Positions 1 through 6,339 of a stretch of DNA of 6,339 bases are shown here, piece after piece. The notes beneath the pieces were generated by a model. It searched no databases. It was not told the DNA's origin and was given only the letters and a program-made list of their open reading frames with translations. The position numbers and the translations under genes were made by a program. Every line of letters starts with the position of its first letter. Position 1 is the stretch's first letter. The DNA is from Alphaproteobacteria bacterium (lineage in GTDB: Bacteria; Pseudomonadota; Alphaproteobacteria; Rhizobiales; Rhizobiaceae): assembly GCA_017308345.1 (NCBI GenBank), contig JAFKFE010000012.1, forward strand, positions 1-6,339, written 5' to 3'.

Positions 1-965
1 GCCATGCGCGGCAGGTTGGCGATCGACAGGCCGAGCGTCCTGGTGCTCCTGGAGCGCACGGTGATCATGCCGTCGACATGGTCCTGCAGGTTCTTGCCGA
101 CGCCGGGCAGGTCGAGGACCGGCGTGATGCCGATCTGCCGAAGCTCAGCCGCCGGCCCGATGCCGGACGTCATCAGGATCCTGGGCGAGTTGATGGCGCC
201 GGCCGAGAGAACGATCTCGCGGTTGGCCGAGAGTGTCTTCAACTGGCCGTCATGCCGCACGCGCATTCCCGTGGCGCGGCCGTTGGCGATGACTAGATCG
301 GTCACCTCGCATTCGCTGAGCAGCGTCAGGTTCCCGCGATCGAGCACGGGGCGCATGAAGGCGCTGAAGCTGCTGAAGCGCTGTCCCCGGTTCTGCGTGA
401 CGTTGTAGATCCCGAGGCCGAACTGGCTCTCGGCATTGAAGTCCGTGTTGGCGGGCAGGCCGGCATCTTTCCCGGCCCTGACGAACATTGCGGAAAGCTC
501 GTTCGGATCGCGCGGATTGTCGACCAGCAACTCGCCGCCGGTGCCATGATAGCGCGGGTCCTGGCCGAGCAGATTGCGCTCCAGCTTCCTGAACACGGGC
601 AGCACGTCGCTGTAGGCCCAGCCGGCGCAGCCGAGCCCGGCCCACTCGTCATAATCCTCGGCCGCGCCGCGAATATAGACCATCGAGTTGATCGAGCTCG
701 ACCCGCCGAGCGCCTTGCCGCGGTTGACCGGAATCCTGCGGTTGTTGAGCTCAGGCTGCGGCACGCCGACGAAGCAATAGTCGTAGTCCGGGTTGCCGTA
801 GAGCGAGAGGATGCCCGCCGGCACTTTGACGCGCAGGCTGTTGTCGCTGCCGCCGGCCTCGATCAGGCAAACCCGGACGGACGGATCGGCGCTCAGCCGA
901 TTGGCGACCACGCAGCCGGCCGAGCCGGCGCCGACGATGATGTAGTCAAATTCCGTCGCTTCCAT
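1..965 (-). CDS. GMC-family FAD-dependent oxidoreductase (choline/alcohol dehydrogenase-like), C-terminus cut off by window edge
   Basis: The reverse strand encodes 321 residues from the ATG at 965-963 and stays open to the left edge. GMC enzymes are usually 530-560 residues, so about 60% is present. Seen: the N-terminal dinucleotide-binding motif GAGSAG (residues 12-17), followed by IEAGG with Glu36 placed to bind the FAD ribose; the GMC signature 1 region GKALGGSSSINSMVYIRG (83-100); and the signature 2 region GAINSPRILMTSGIG (256-270). The catalytic His and its His/Asn partner lie in the missing C-terminal part. Family members oxidise primary alcohols such as choline, aliphatic or polyethylene-glycol alcohols to aldehydes, with FAD, in the cytoplasm or at the membrane; the substrate here cannot be told. 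GGGGG (970-974) sits 4 nt before the start. The gene follows the amidohydrolase by 20 bp on the same strand, so they are probably co-transcribed. No signal peptide is visible. Confidence 0.93.
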   Translation of the reverse strand, partial: MEATEFDYIIVGAGSAGCVVANRLSADPSVRVCLIEAGGSDNSLRVKVPAGILSLYGNPDYDYCFVGVPQPELNNRRIPVNRGKALGGSSSINSMVYIRGAAEDYDEWAGLGCAGWAYSDVLPVFRKLERNLLGQDPRYHGTGGELLVDNPRDPNELSAMFVRAGKDAGLPANTDFNAESQFGLGIYNVTQNRGQRFSSFSAFMRPVLDRGNLTLLSECEVTDLVIANGRATGMRVRHDGQLKTLSANREIVLSAGAINSPRILMTSGIGPAAELRQIGITPVLDLPGVGKNLQDHVDGMITVRSRSTRTLGLSIANLPRM

Positions 966-985
966 CCAACCCCCAAGACGCGGTT

Positions 986-2617
986 TCAAGCCGCGGGTTC
1001 TTCCCAGACCGGTGTGCCGCCGACGATCGTTTTCAGCACCTTGATATCAGCGATTTTGTCCGTCTCGATCCGCAGCGGATCATCGGAAAGGACGATGAAG
1101 TCGGCGAGCTTTCCCGCCGTCAAACTGCCTTCGTCATTCTCCCGGTGGCCGGCAAAGGCCGCCCCAAGCGTATAGGCATGCAGCGCCTGCGCGACGGTGA
1201 TCTTTTGCTCCGGAACCCAACCACCTTCCGGCTGATGGTCCCGGCTTTGGCGCAGCACCGCATTGCGAATGCCGATGAGCGGATTGAGGTCGACGATCGG
1301 CCAATCGGTTCCGAACGCGACGGCGCCGCCGGCCTCGAGGATGGAGCGAACAGGAAAGGCGCGTGGCAGGGATCCGGAGCCGACACGCACTTCCCAAAGC
1401 CCTTCCATCCCCAGCCACTGGTCCCGCGGATAGATCATGGCGGGCTGGAAACTCGCTATCGCCCCTGTCTCGGCAAAACGCTCGATGTCGCGCGCGGTGG
1501 GTATTTCGCAATGCTCTACCCGCGGCCGGCGCTGCCGCGAGCGTTCCCCGTCCGCGGCATAGGCGTCGAGCGCCATTTCGATGGCGCCCGTTCCGATCGC
1601 ATGCGTCCAGACCTGAAAGCCTTCCCGCTGCGCATGGCTGACGGCCGCGTTGTAGGCGGTCGCCTTCCACAGGCATGTCCCGGTCTCGCCCGGCTTGTCG
1701 GCATAGCCCTGGGGCATGAAGCCGGTGTGGGATTCCAGCACGCCGTCCAGGAAGAATTTGATGACGCGCCCGTCGAGAAAGTCAGGGTCGAGGTCGTTCC
1801 GCCATCCCGCTACGCGCGCAATCACCTCGTCGAGGTTCGACTCCGGATTGACGATGCTCGAAAGCGTGAACCGCAGGCTCAATTCGCCGTTCGCGCATAT
1901 CTCCGCCAGCAGGGGGACGGCCTCGTCGTCCATCCCCGCGCTTTGAACCCGCGACAGTCCCAGACGGTTTGCTTCCCTGATGGCGGAGAGCAGCGCCGAT
2001 CGCATATCCGATTGCGAGGATTGGGGGAGCAGCGTTTCAAACTTGGACCAGGCTTTCTCCTTCAACCATCCGGTCGGCTCACCGCTCGCATCCCTTACGA
2101 TCTCGCCACCTTCTGGATCGGGTGTATCCCGCGTGATGCCGGCAAGTTCCAGCGCCTTGCTGTTCACCCAGGCCGCGTGCGCCATGCCGGAGCGGAAGAA
2201 GACGGGGCGGTCGGCAACGACTTGATCGAGAAGCGATTTGTGGAAGCCGCCTTCCGCTAGATCGGGGTAGCCGTAACTGAATTCGCTACCCACGATCCAG
2301 GCGCGATCCGGATGGGCCTGCGAATAGGCCTTCAACCGGGCGAGGACATCGCCGAACGTTTTTGCCTCGCGCAACCGCACTTCATCGAGGTATTTGCTTC
2401 CCCACGCGAAATGGACATGGGAGTCGATGAAGGCGGGCATCGCGAACCGGCCGCCAAGATCGACGATTTGGGCACCGGCGGACGCCTGCGACTTGACGAA
2501 GGACCAGGAGCCGACAGCCGCGATGCGGTCGTCTCGAACCAGCATCGCCTCCGCATGGGGATTCGTCGCATCGACCGTGTAGAGCGCGCCGTTCGCGTAA
2601 AGGGTCTCCTGCGCCAT
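986..2617 (-). CDS. YtcJ-like metal-dependent amidohydrolase (Amidohydro_3 family)
   Basis: Encodes 543 residues and ends in TGA at 988-986. Seen, numbered from the chosen start: an N-terminal beta-strand section (MAQETLYANGALYTVD), the metal-binding HxH in DSHVHF (His67, His69), Lys287 in VIKFFLDG at the usual place of the family's conserved lysine, His339 in THAIG, His369 in VEHCE, Asp438 in GTDWP, and the C-terminal return strand GSLTAGKLADFIVLS. All expected metal and catalytic positions are present and the length is typical, so it looks intact. Family members are cytoplasmic hydrolases of amide, formamide or related C-N bonds (N-substituted formamide deformylase is one characterised relative); the substrate here is unknown. 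An in-frame ATG at 2644 would add 9 residues, but nothing like a ribosome-binding site precedes it, whereas GAGAG (2622-2626) precedes the ATG at 2617, which also matches where the family usually begins. It is the first gene of the leftward unit, upstream of the GMC oxidoreductase. Confidence 0.93.
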   Translation of the reverse strand: MAQETLYANGALYTVDATNPHAEAMLVRDDRIAAVGSWSFVKSQASAGAQIVDLGGRFAMPAFIDSHVHFAWGSKYLDEVRLREAKTFGDVLARLKAYSQAHPDRAWIVGSEFSYGYPDLAEGGFHKSLLDQVVADRPVFFRSGMAHAAWVNSKALELAGITRDTPDPEGGEIVRDASGEPTGWLKEKAWSKFETLLPQSSQSDMRSALLSAIREANRLGLSRVQSAGMDDEAVPLLAEICANGELSLRFTLSSIVNPESNLDEVIARVAGWRNDLDPDFLDGRVIKFFLDGVLESHTGFMPQGYADKPGETGTCLWKATAYNAAVSHAQREGFQVWTHAIGTGAIEMALDAYAADGERSRQRRPRVEHCEIPTARDIERFAETGAIASFQPAMIYPRDQWLGMEGLWEVRVGSGSLPRAFPVRSILEAGGAVAFGTDWPIVDLNPLIGIRNAVLRQSRDHQPEGGWVPEQKITVAQALHAYTLGAAFAGHRENDEGSLTAGKLADFIVLSDDPLRIETDKIADIKVLKTIVGGTPVWEEPAA

Positions 2618-2621
2618 TTCA

Positions 2622-2626
2622 CTCTC
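2622..2626 (-). promoter_or_regulatory. Probable ribosome-binding site favouring the amidohydrolase start at 2617
   Basis: Reading leftward, GAGAG is followed by four bases and then the ATG at 2617-2615. The 26 bases before the alternative ATG at 2644 contain no purine-rich Shine-Dalgarno-like run. The spacing is on the short side, so this supports the start but does not prove it. Confidence 0.5.
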
Positions 2627-2709
2627 AGCGGTCGTCGCTCTCATGTGGGTGATGAGGGCAAGGAACCATCAAATCCGAGGTGGAAGAATAACTTTTTCCG
2701 GTACCCGTA

Positions 2710-2726
2710 CTTAGGGTTTGCCTAAG
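2710..2726. promoter_or_regulatory. Operator-like inverted repeat, copy 1
   Basis: CTTAGG-GTTTG-CCTAAG is a perfect 6+5+6 inverted repeat. It shares the arms and spacing TTAGGG-N5-CTAAG with a second copy at 2804-2820. Size and symmetry fit the binding site of a dimeric helix-turn-helix repressor or activator. The regulator's family cannot be named from the site. Its near edge lies 92 bp from the amidohydrolase start codon, a reasonable place to control that promoter. Confidence 0.6.
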
Positions 2727-2773
2727 CCTGCCCGATGTTCGCAGATGTTTTGTGGACGTTGATGGCGGGAAAT

Positions 2774-2787
2774 CGGAGCGCGCTCCG
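2774..2787. repeat. 14-bp perfect palindrome
   Basis: CGGAGCGCGCTCCG equals its own reverse complement with no spacer. It lies between the two TTAGGG-type sites. It is too short and loopless, and lacks a following T-run, so it is not a terminator. It may be a second protein-binding site, or chance in GC-rich DNA. A short direct repeat, CCGCGA-TA-CCGCGA (2785-2798), overlaps its right end. Confidence 0.4.
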
Positions 2788-2803
2788 CGATACCGCGACA
2801 GCG

Positions 2804-2820
2804 TTTAGGGATAAGCTAAG
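2804..2820. promoter_or_regulatory. Operator-like inverted repeat, copy 2 (imperfect)
   Basis: TTTAGGGATAAGCTAAG matches copy 1 at 12 of 17 positions and keeps the outer TTAGGG and CTAAG elements at identical spacing. The differences lie at the first base and in the central spacer. The centre-to-centre distance to copy 1 is 94 bp, about nine helical turns, placing both on the same face of the DNA. It lies about 100 bp upstream of the rightward start at 2922, suiting control of that unit. Confidence 0.55.
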
Positions 2821-2921
2821 CACTGACACATGAAATCATAATTTTCGCTCCTGAGGCTCGCCGGTAAAGCAAATCGGACCTCCATCACAGCGGCGAAAGC
2901 CCTATCGAGAGAGACGTGGAC

Positions 2922-4144
2922 ATGTCGGTTGAGAAGGTAGACACGCTTGTCGTCGGCGGCGGCCAGGCCGGGGTGGCCATGAGCGAGCACCTGACCAAAT
3001 GCGGCGTGCCGCATCTGGTCCTCGAGCGAGGCCGGATCGCCGAGCGCTGGCGCTCGCAGGCATGGAGTTTCCCGTAACGGGTCCCGATGGTTTTCCCTCC
3101 AAGGAGGAGGTTGCTGACTATTTCGTAGCCTACGCGAAGCAGATCAATGCGCCGATCCGCTGCGGCGTGGAGGTCAAGCTTGTGCAGAGGAATGTCGGGC
3201 GGCCCGGATTCCGCGTCGAGACGTCGGATGGCGTGATCGAAGCGAACAGCGTGGTCGCCGCCACGGGACCTTTCCAGGTCCCCGTCATCCCGCCTCTCGT
3301 TCCCGCGGATAGCGGCATCCTGCAAATCCACTCCAGCGCCTACCGCAACCCGGCGCAGCTGCCGAAGGGCGCGGTGCTGGTGGTCGGAGCTGGCTCGTCG
3401 GGCGTGCAGATCGCCGACGAGCTCCTGCGCGCCGGCAGGCGCGTCTACCTCTCGGTGGGCCCGCACGACCGTCCGCCGCGGGCCTATCGCGGGCGCGATT
3501 TTTGCTGGTGGCTGGGCGTGCTCGGCAAATGGGATGCCGAGACGCCGGGACCGGGCACCGAGCACGTCACGATCGCGGTCAGCGGCGCGCGCGGCGGCGA
3601 AACGATCGCTTTCCGCCGTCTGGCCGCGCAGGGGCTTACGCTCGTGGGCATGACCAAGACCTATAAGGACGGCGTGATGAGCTTCGCGCCGGACCTTGCC
3701 AGGAACATCGCCCGCGGCGACGCCAGCCTGATGTCCCTGCTTGACGAAGCCGACGCCTATGTCGCTCGCAACGGTCTCGACCTTCCGGAAGAGCCATCTG
3801 CCCGCCGGATCGATCCGGACCCGGAATGCGTGGCCAATCCGATCCTCGAGCTCGATCTGGCCGGGGCCGGGATAGCGACGATCATCTGGGCGACGGGCTT
3901 TGCCGTGGATTACAGCTGGCTGAAGGTCGATGCCTTCGACGAGAGGGGCCGGCCAAGGCACCATCGCGGCGTCTCGACCGAGCCAGGGATTTATTTCCTG
4001 GGCATGCCCTGGCAGTCGCGAAGGGGGTCGAGCTTCATCTGGGGCGTCTGGCACGATGCCAAGCATGTGGCGGACCGTATCTCGACGCAGCGTAAATACC
4101 TGGCCTACCACGCCGCCGCGAAGCGCGAGCCCGTGGACGCCTGA
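2922..4144 (+). pseudogene. FAD/NADPH-dependent flavoprotein monooxygenase (CzcO/TrkA-like), frameshifted by an internal deletion
   Basis: Two reading frames together make one flavin monooxygenase of the FMO/CzcO-like type. Frame one starts at ATG 2922 after GAGAGAGA (2907-2914, 7 nt spacing). It encodes the FAD-binding Rossmann motif VGGGQAG (residues 11-17) and VLERG with Glu35, then RIAERWRS, and stops at TAA 3075-3077 after 51 residues. The next frame carries the rest, from about MEFPVTGPDGF (ATG 3062): HSSAYRNP, the NADPH motif GAGSSG (3386-3403), WATGF (3887-3901) and a C-terminal FLGMPWQSRRGSSF, to TGA 4142-4144. Relatives have about 20 residues (typically WDSL onwards) between RWRS and this point; they are missing, and the missing length must be 3n+1 bases. 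Together the parts code for about 407 residues, against a usual length near 430. Automatic callers may instead report an intact gene from 2999 or 3062, but such a product would lack the FAD motif. It heads the rightward unit, 41 bp before the RidA-like gene. Confidence 0.82.
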
Positions 4145-4185
4145 CCAAAGCTTACGTTGCGAGCCCGACCCTGACGGAGACCAAG

Positions 4186-4602
4186 ATGGCGCATACGCGA
4201 ATTCGCAAATTCAACACCAAGGAAACCTATCCCGAGCAGAAGCTCGACAACGATCTCTGCCAGGCGGTCGTCACGCGCGGCGGCCGCACCGTCTATCTTC
4301 GCGGCCAGTGCCCGCAGGATCTCGACACGGCCAAGAACATCGACAGCCATGATCCGGCCGAGCAGACGCATAAGGTCATGCAGAATATCAAGCAGCTCAT
4401 CGAGGAATGCGGCGGCACGATGGAGCATCTGGTGAAGGTGGTGGTCTACATCACCGATGTCCGCCATCGCGAGGCCGTCTACCGGACGATGGGCGAATAC
4501 ATCAAAGGGGTCTATCCGGTTTCGACCGGCCTGGTCGTATCGGCCCTGGCGCGGCCGGAATGGCTGGTCGAGATCGACGGCACGGCCGTTATCCCGGACT
4601 GA
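4186..4602 (+). CDS. RidA/YjgF/YER057c/UK114-family protein lacking the classical catalytic arginine
   Basis: Encodes 138 residues, slightly longer than E. coli RidA (128). GGAG at 4176-4179 lies 6 nt before the ATG. Seen: the family core with GQ at 40-41, a helix with VMQNIKQLIEECGGTMEHLVK (64-84 region), VVVYITD (85-91), YPVSTGLVVSALARPEWL (110-127) and VEIDGTAVIPD at the end. The family forms trimers; RidA proper hydrolyses reactive enamines and imines such as 2-aminoacrylate. Aligned to E. coli FPARSCVEV, the arginine equivalent to Arg105 is Ser113 here, while the conserved acidic position is kept as Glu129. It therefore resembles the Rid subfamilies that lack this arginine, and deaminase activity should not be assumed. 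These occur often in catabolic operons. It follows the monooxygenase by 41 bp and precedes the DUF1028 gene by 5 bp. Confidence 0.93.
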   Translation: MAHTRIRKFNTKETYPEQKLDNDLCQAVVTRGGRTVYLRGQCPQDLDTAKNIDSHDPAEQTHKVMQNIKQLIEECGGTMEHLVKVVVYITDVRHREAVYRTMGEYIKGVYPVSTGLVVSALARPEWLVEIDGTAVIPD

Positions 4603-4607
4603 GCGCC

Positions 4608-5282
4608 ATGACCTTCTCCATCGTCGCGCGGTGCCGGCGCACGGGCATGTTCGGGGTGGCGGTGTCCTCGTCGTCCCCCGCGGTCGCGGCCCGCTGCGCC
4701 TATGCGCAGGCCGGGGTCGGCGCGGTCGCCAGCCAGAACGTCACCGACCCGACGCTCGGGGTCCGGGCGCTGGAGCTGATGGCGCGCGGCGCCTCCGCCG
4801 CCGAAGCCGTCGCGATCCTGAAGCGCACGGCCGCCTTCAGCGAATACCGCCAGGTCCTGGCGGTCGACGCGGCCGGCGGCAGCGCGATCCATTCGGGGCC
4901 GAAAGCGCTCGGCATCTGGGCCGAGGCGCGCGGCGAGGATGTCGCCTGCGGCGGCAACCTGCTTGCCAACGACAAGGTTCCGCAAGCCATGGTCGATGCC
5001 TTTCTTGGCTCCGAGGGTCACCTCGGCGACCGGCTGATCGCCACGATGCGCGCCGCGCTTCAGTCCGGCGGCGAGGCGGGGCCGGTCCGCTCCGCCGGCA
5101 TGAAGCTGGTGCGCGATGTGTCATGGCCCGTCGCCGACCTGCGCTGTGACTGGACCGAGGACTGTCCGATCGAGCAGCTGGCCGCGCTGTGGGAGATCTA
5201 CAAACCCCAGCTCGACGCATACGTCACCCGCGCCCTCAACCCGTCCGACGCGCCGAGCTACGGCGTTCCCGGTGACGAGTAG
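4608..5282 (+). CDS. DUF1028 domain-containing protein (Ntn-hydrolase-like fold)
   Basis: Encodes 224 residues from ATG 4608 to TAG 5280-5282. Seen: the family's opening MTFSIVARCRRTGMFGVAVS (1-20), AYAQAGVGAVASQNVTDPTLG (31-51 region), YRQVLAVDAAGGSAIHSG (80-97), the GNLLA segment (116-120), DLRCDW (177-182) and a C-terminal WEIYKPQLDAYVTRAL (195-210). The length is normal for the domain alone, with no appended peptidoglycan-binding region. A solved family member adopts an Ntn-hydrolase fold, but no activity is established; Thr2 and Ser4 are nucleophile candidates only by analogy. The frame remains open upstream inside the RidA-like gene to 4407, but the family N-terminus begins at 4608, so this start is well supported. 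The gene begins 5 bp after the RidA-like stop and has a weak ribosome-binding site, so translation is probably coupled. No signal peptide; cytoplasmic. Confidence 0.92.
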   Translation: MTFSIVARCRRTGMFGVAVSSSSPAVAARCAYAQAGVGAVASQNVTDPTLGVRALELMARGASAAEAVAILKRTAAFSEYRQVLAVDAAGGSAIHSGPKALGIWAEARGEDVACGGNLLANDKVPQAMVDAFLGSEGHLGDRLIATMRAALQSGGEAGPVRSAGMKLVRDVSWPVADLRCDWTEDCPIEQLAALWEIYKPQLDAYVTRALNPSDAPSYGVPGDE

Positions 5283-5302
5283 CCCGGCAGCCTGGAGCCA
5301 GC

Positions 5303-6339
5303 ATGAGCGAACTCAGCCATAAGGACTGGATCGGCAGGGCGTCCGCGATCCGCTTTCGCGACAAGGCCTTCATCGACGGCAAGGCGGTTCCCGCGCGCTC
5401 CGGCCGCACCTTCGCCAGCGTCAATCCGGCCACGGGATCGACGCTTGCCGAGGTCGCCTCCTGCGGGGAAGAGGATATCGACGTTGCCGTCGCGGCGGCG
5501 CGGCGCAGCTTCGAAGCCGGCGTGTGGTCGCGAACGAGTCCTCAGCATCGCAAGGAGGTCCTGCTGCGGCTTGCACAGTTGCTGCGCGAGAACCTGCAGG
5601 AGCTGGCGCTGCTGGAATCGCTGGACATGGGCAAGCTGGTCGAGGATGCCGCCACCATCGACGTGCCGGGCTCGGCGGCGATCTTCCAGTGGTATGCCGA
5701 GGCGATCGACAAGGTCTATGACGAGGTGGCGCCGACGGGCCATGGCGACTTGGCACTGGTGCGGCGCGAGCCGCTCGGGGTGGTGGGCGCCGTGGTGCCG
5801 TGGAATTTCCCGCTCGACATGGCGACCTGGAAATGCGCGCCCGCTTTGGCGGCGGGCAATTCGGTGGTGCTGAAGCCGGCCGAGCAATCGCCTTTCTCGG
5901 CGCTCAGGCTGGCGGAGCTCGCCATGGAGGCGGGCCTGCCCGCCGGCGTGCTCAATGTGGCGCCGGGCCTCGGCGAGACGGCTGGCCAGGCGCTCGGCCG
6001 CCATATGGATGTCGATTGCCTTGCCTTCACCGGGTCCACCGCCGTCGGCAAGATGTTCCTGCAATATTCCGGTCAGTCGAACATGAAGCAGGTCTGGCTG
6101 GAGACCGGCGGCAAGAGCCCCAATCTGGTGTTCGCGGATTGCGAAGACCTCGATGCGGCGGCCGACATGGCCGCCTTCGGCATCTTCTTCAACCAGGGTC
6201 AGGTGTGCTCGGCCAATTCCCGGCTTCTTGTGGTGCGCGGCGTCAAGGACGCGCTGGTCGAGAAACTGGCGGAGCGCGCTGCCGCGACCCAGCCCGGCGA
6301 TCCTCTCGATCCGGCGTCCAGAATGGGTGCGATGGTGGA
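5303..6339 (+). CDS. Aldehyde dehydrogenase, PuuC-like (C-terminus cut off by window edge)
   Basis: Encodes 345 residues to the right edge; the family is usually about 490-500 residues. GGAG (5294-5297) lies 5 nt before the ATG. Seen: PWNFP with Asn168, the cofactor-binding FTGSTAVGK (242-250), the general base Glu267 in LETGGKSPNLVF, and the catalytic nucleophile Cys302 in NQGQVCSANSR. All expected active-site residues in the visible part are present. Segments WYAEAIDKVYDEVA, REPLGVVGAVVPWNFP and QSNMKQVWLETGGKS closely resemble E. coli PuuC (gamma-glutamyl-gamma-aminobutyraldehyde dehydrogenase) and related enzymes for amino- or guanidino-aldehydes. Such enzymes oxidise aldehydes to acids with NAD(P)+ in the cytoplasm. 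The subfamily match is from memory and does not fix the substrate; no other polyamine genes are visible. It lies 20 bp after the DUF1028 gene in the same direction, so it belongs to the same transcription unit. Confidence 0.95.
   Translation, partial: MSELSHKDWIGRASAIRFRDKAFIDGKAVPARSGRTFASVNPATGSTLAEVASCGEEDIDVAVAAARRSFEAGVWSRTSPQHRKEVLLRLAQLLRENLQELALLESLDMGKLVEDAATIDVPGSAAIFQWYAEAIDKVYDEVAPTGHGDLALVRREPLGVVGAVVPWNFPLDMATWKCAPALAAGNSVVLKPAEQSPFSALRLAELAMEAGLPAGVLNVAPGLGETAGQALGRHMDVDCLAFTGSTAVGKMFLQYSGQSNMKQVWLETGGKSPNLVFADCEDLDAAADMAAFGIFFNQGQVCSANSRLLVVRGVKDALVEKLAERAAATQPGDPLDPASRMGAMV

Larger units (their letters stand above)
2618..2921. promoter_or_regulatory. Divergent intergenic control region
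   Basis: About 300 bp separate the start codons of two divergent units, so both promoters should lie here. It is more AT-rich than the genes on either side. It contains two similar inverted repeats (2710-2726 and 2804-2820), a 14-bp palindrome (2774-2787), and a -10-like CATAAT at 2837-2842 that has no good -35 hexamer at normal spacing. I could not find a convincing sigma-70 or sigma-54 promoter in either direction, nor a credible ORF. Some of the leftward part (2618-2644) could be coding if the amidohydrolase starts at 2644. Confidence 0.75.

Noticed and set aside
546..1175. A rightward open frame across the junction of the GMC and amidohydrolase genes
   Set aside because: It lies antisense to both genes, carries no recognisable domain, and spans their 20-bp gap only by chance.
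1145..2260. A 371-codon rightward open frame opposite the amidohydrolase
   Set aside because: It has no family motif and mirrors the codons of the amidohydrolase, which has every expected metal-binding residue.
2701..2710. GTAC-CC-GTAC mini-palindrome next to operator copy 1
   Set aside because: The arms are only 4 bp and nothing else repeats it; it is expected by chance.
2823..2842. CTGACA followed by CATAAT as a sigma-70 promoter for the rightward unit
   Set aside because: The hexamers are only 8 bp apart, far short of the usual 16-18 bp. CATAAT might be a -10 element on its own, but no matching -35 is visible.
2885..4111. A 408-codon leftward open frame opposite the broken monooxygenase, which crosses the break without interruption
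   Set aside because: Its translation is rich in Arg, Asp, His and Ala with no recognisable domain, while the other strand carries clear flavoprotein motifs. It is a GC-driven mirror frame of the real gene.
4407..4607. N-terminal extension of the DUF1028 frame into the RidA-like gene
   Set aside because: The DUF1028 homology begins exactly at the ATG at 4608, and the upstream part is an out-of-frame reading of the RidA-like gene.
5258..6064. A 268-codon leftward open frame opposite the aldehyde dehydrogenase
   Set aside because: It is low-complexity, Arg/His-rich shadow translation; the rightward frame has Asn168, Glu267 and Cys302 in canonical motifs.

Overview
The window is GC-rich, densely coded DNA from a bacterial chromosome or large replicon. 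Third codon positions are mostly G or C, intergenic gaps are short, and the enzyme families suggest a proteobacterium, most likely an alphaproteobacterium of the Rhizobiales type. That placement is inferred from codon use and gene content; no rRNA or marker gene is present.

Layout. Two oppositely oriented transcription units flank one intergenic region of about 300 bp (2618-2921). Leftward from it run a YtcJ-type amidohydrolase (2617 to 986) and, 20 bp further, a GMC-family FAD oxidoreductase (965 to the left edge, C-terminus missing). Rightward run a flavin-dependent monooxygenase gene broken near 3055-3077 (2922-4144), a RidA/YjgF-family protein (4186-4602), a DUF1028 protein (4608-5282) and a PuuC-like aldehyde dehydrogenase (from 5303, running off the right edge). 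Gaps between the rightward genes are 41, 5 and 20 bp, so they look like one operon.

The divergent region holds two copies of an inverted repeat of the form TTAGGG-N5-CTAAG. Their centres are 94 bp apart, close to nine turns of B-DNA, and a 14-bp perfect palindrome lies between them. This resembles a paired operator controlling both units. The regulator is not in the window.

How the genes may work together (inference). The set looks catabolic: an amidohydrolase to open an amide or similar bond, a GMC enzyme and an aldehyde dehydrogenase to oxidise alcohol to aldehyde to acid, a flavin monooxygenase for C- or N-oxidation, and a RidA-like and a DUF1028 (Ntn-hydrolase fold) protein of undetermined role. 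A nitrogen-containing substrate such as an amine, polyamine derivative or amide is plausible, but the sequence does not identify it. Two oddities stand out. The monooxygenase lacks a short stretch just after its FAD-binding motif and is frameshifted there. The RidA-like protein lacks the arginine needed for classical imine deaminase activity. I see no RNA gene, mobile element, CRISPR array or convincing terminator.
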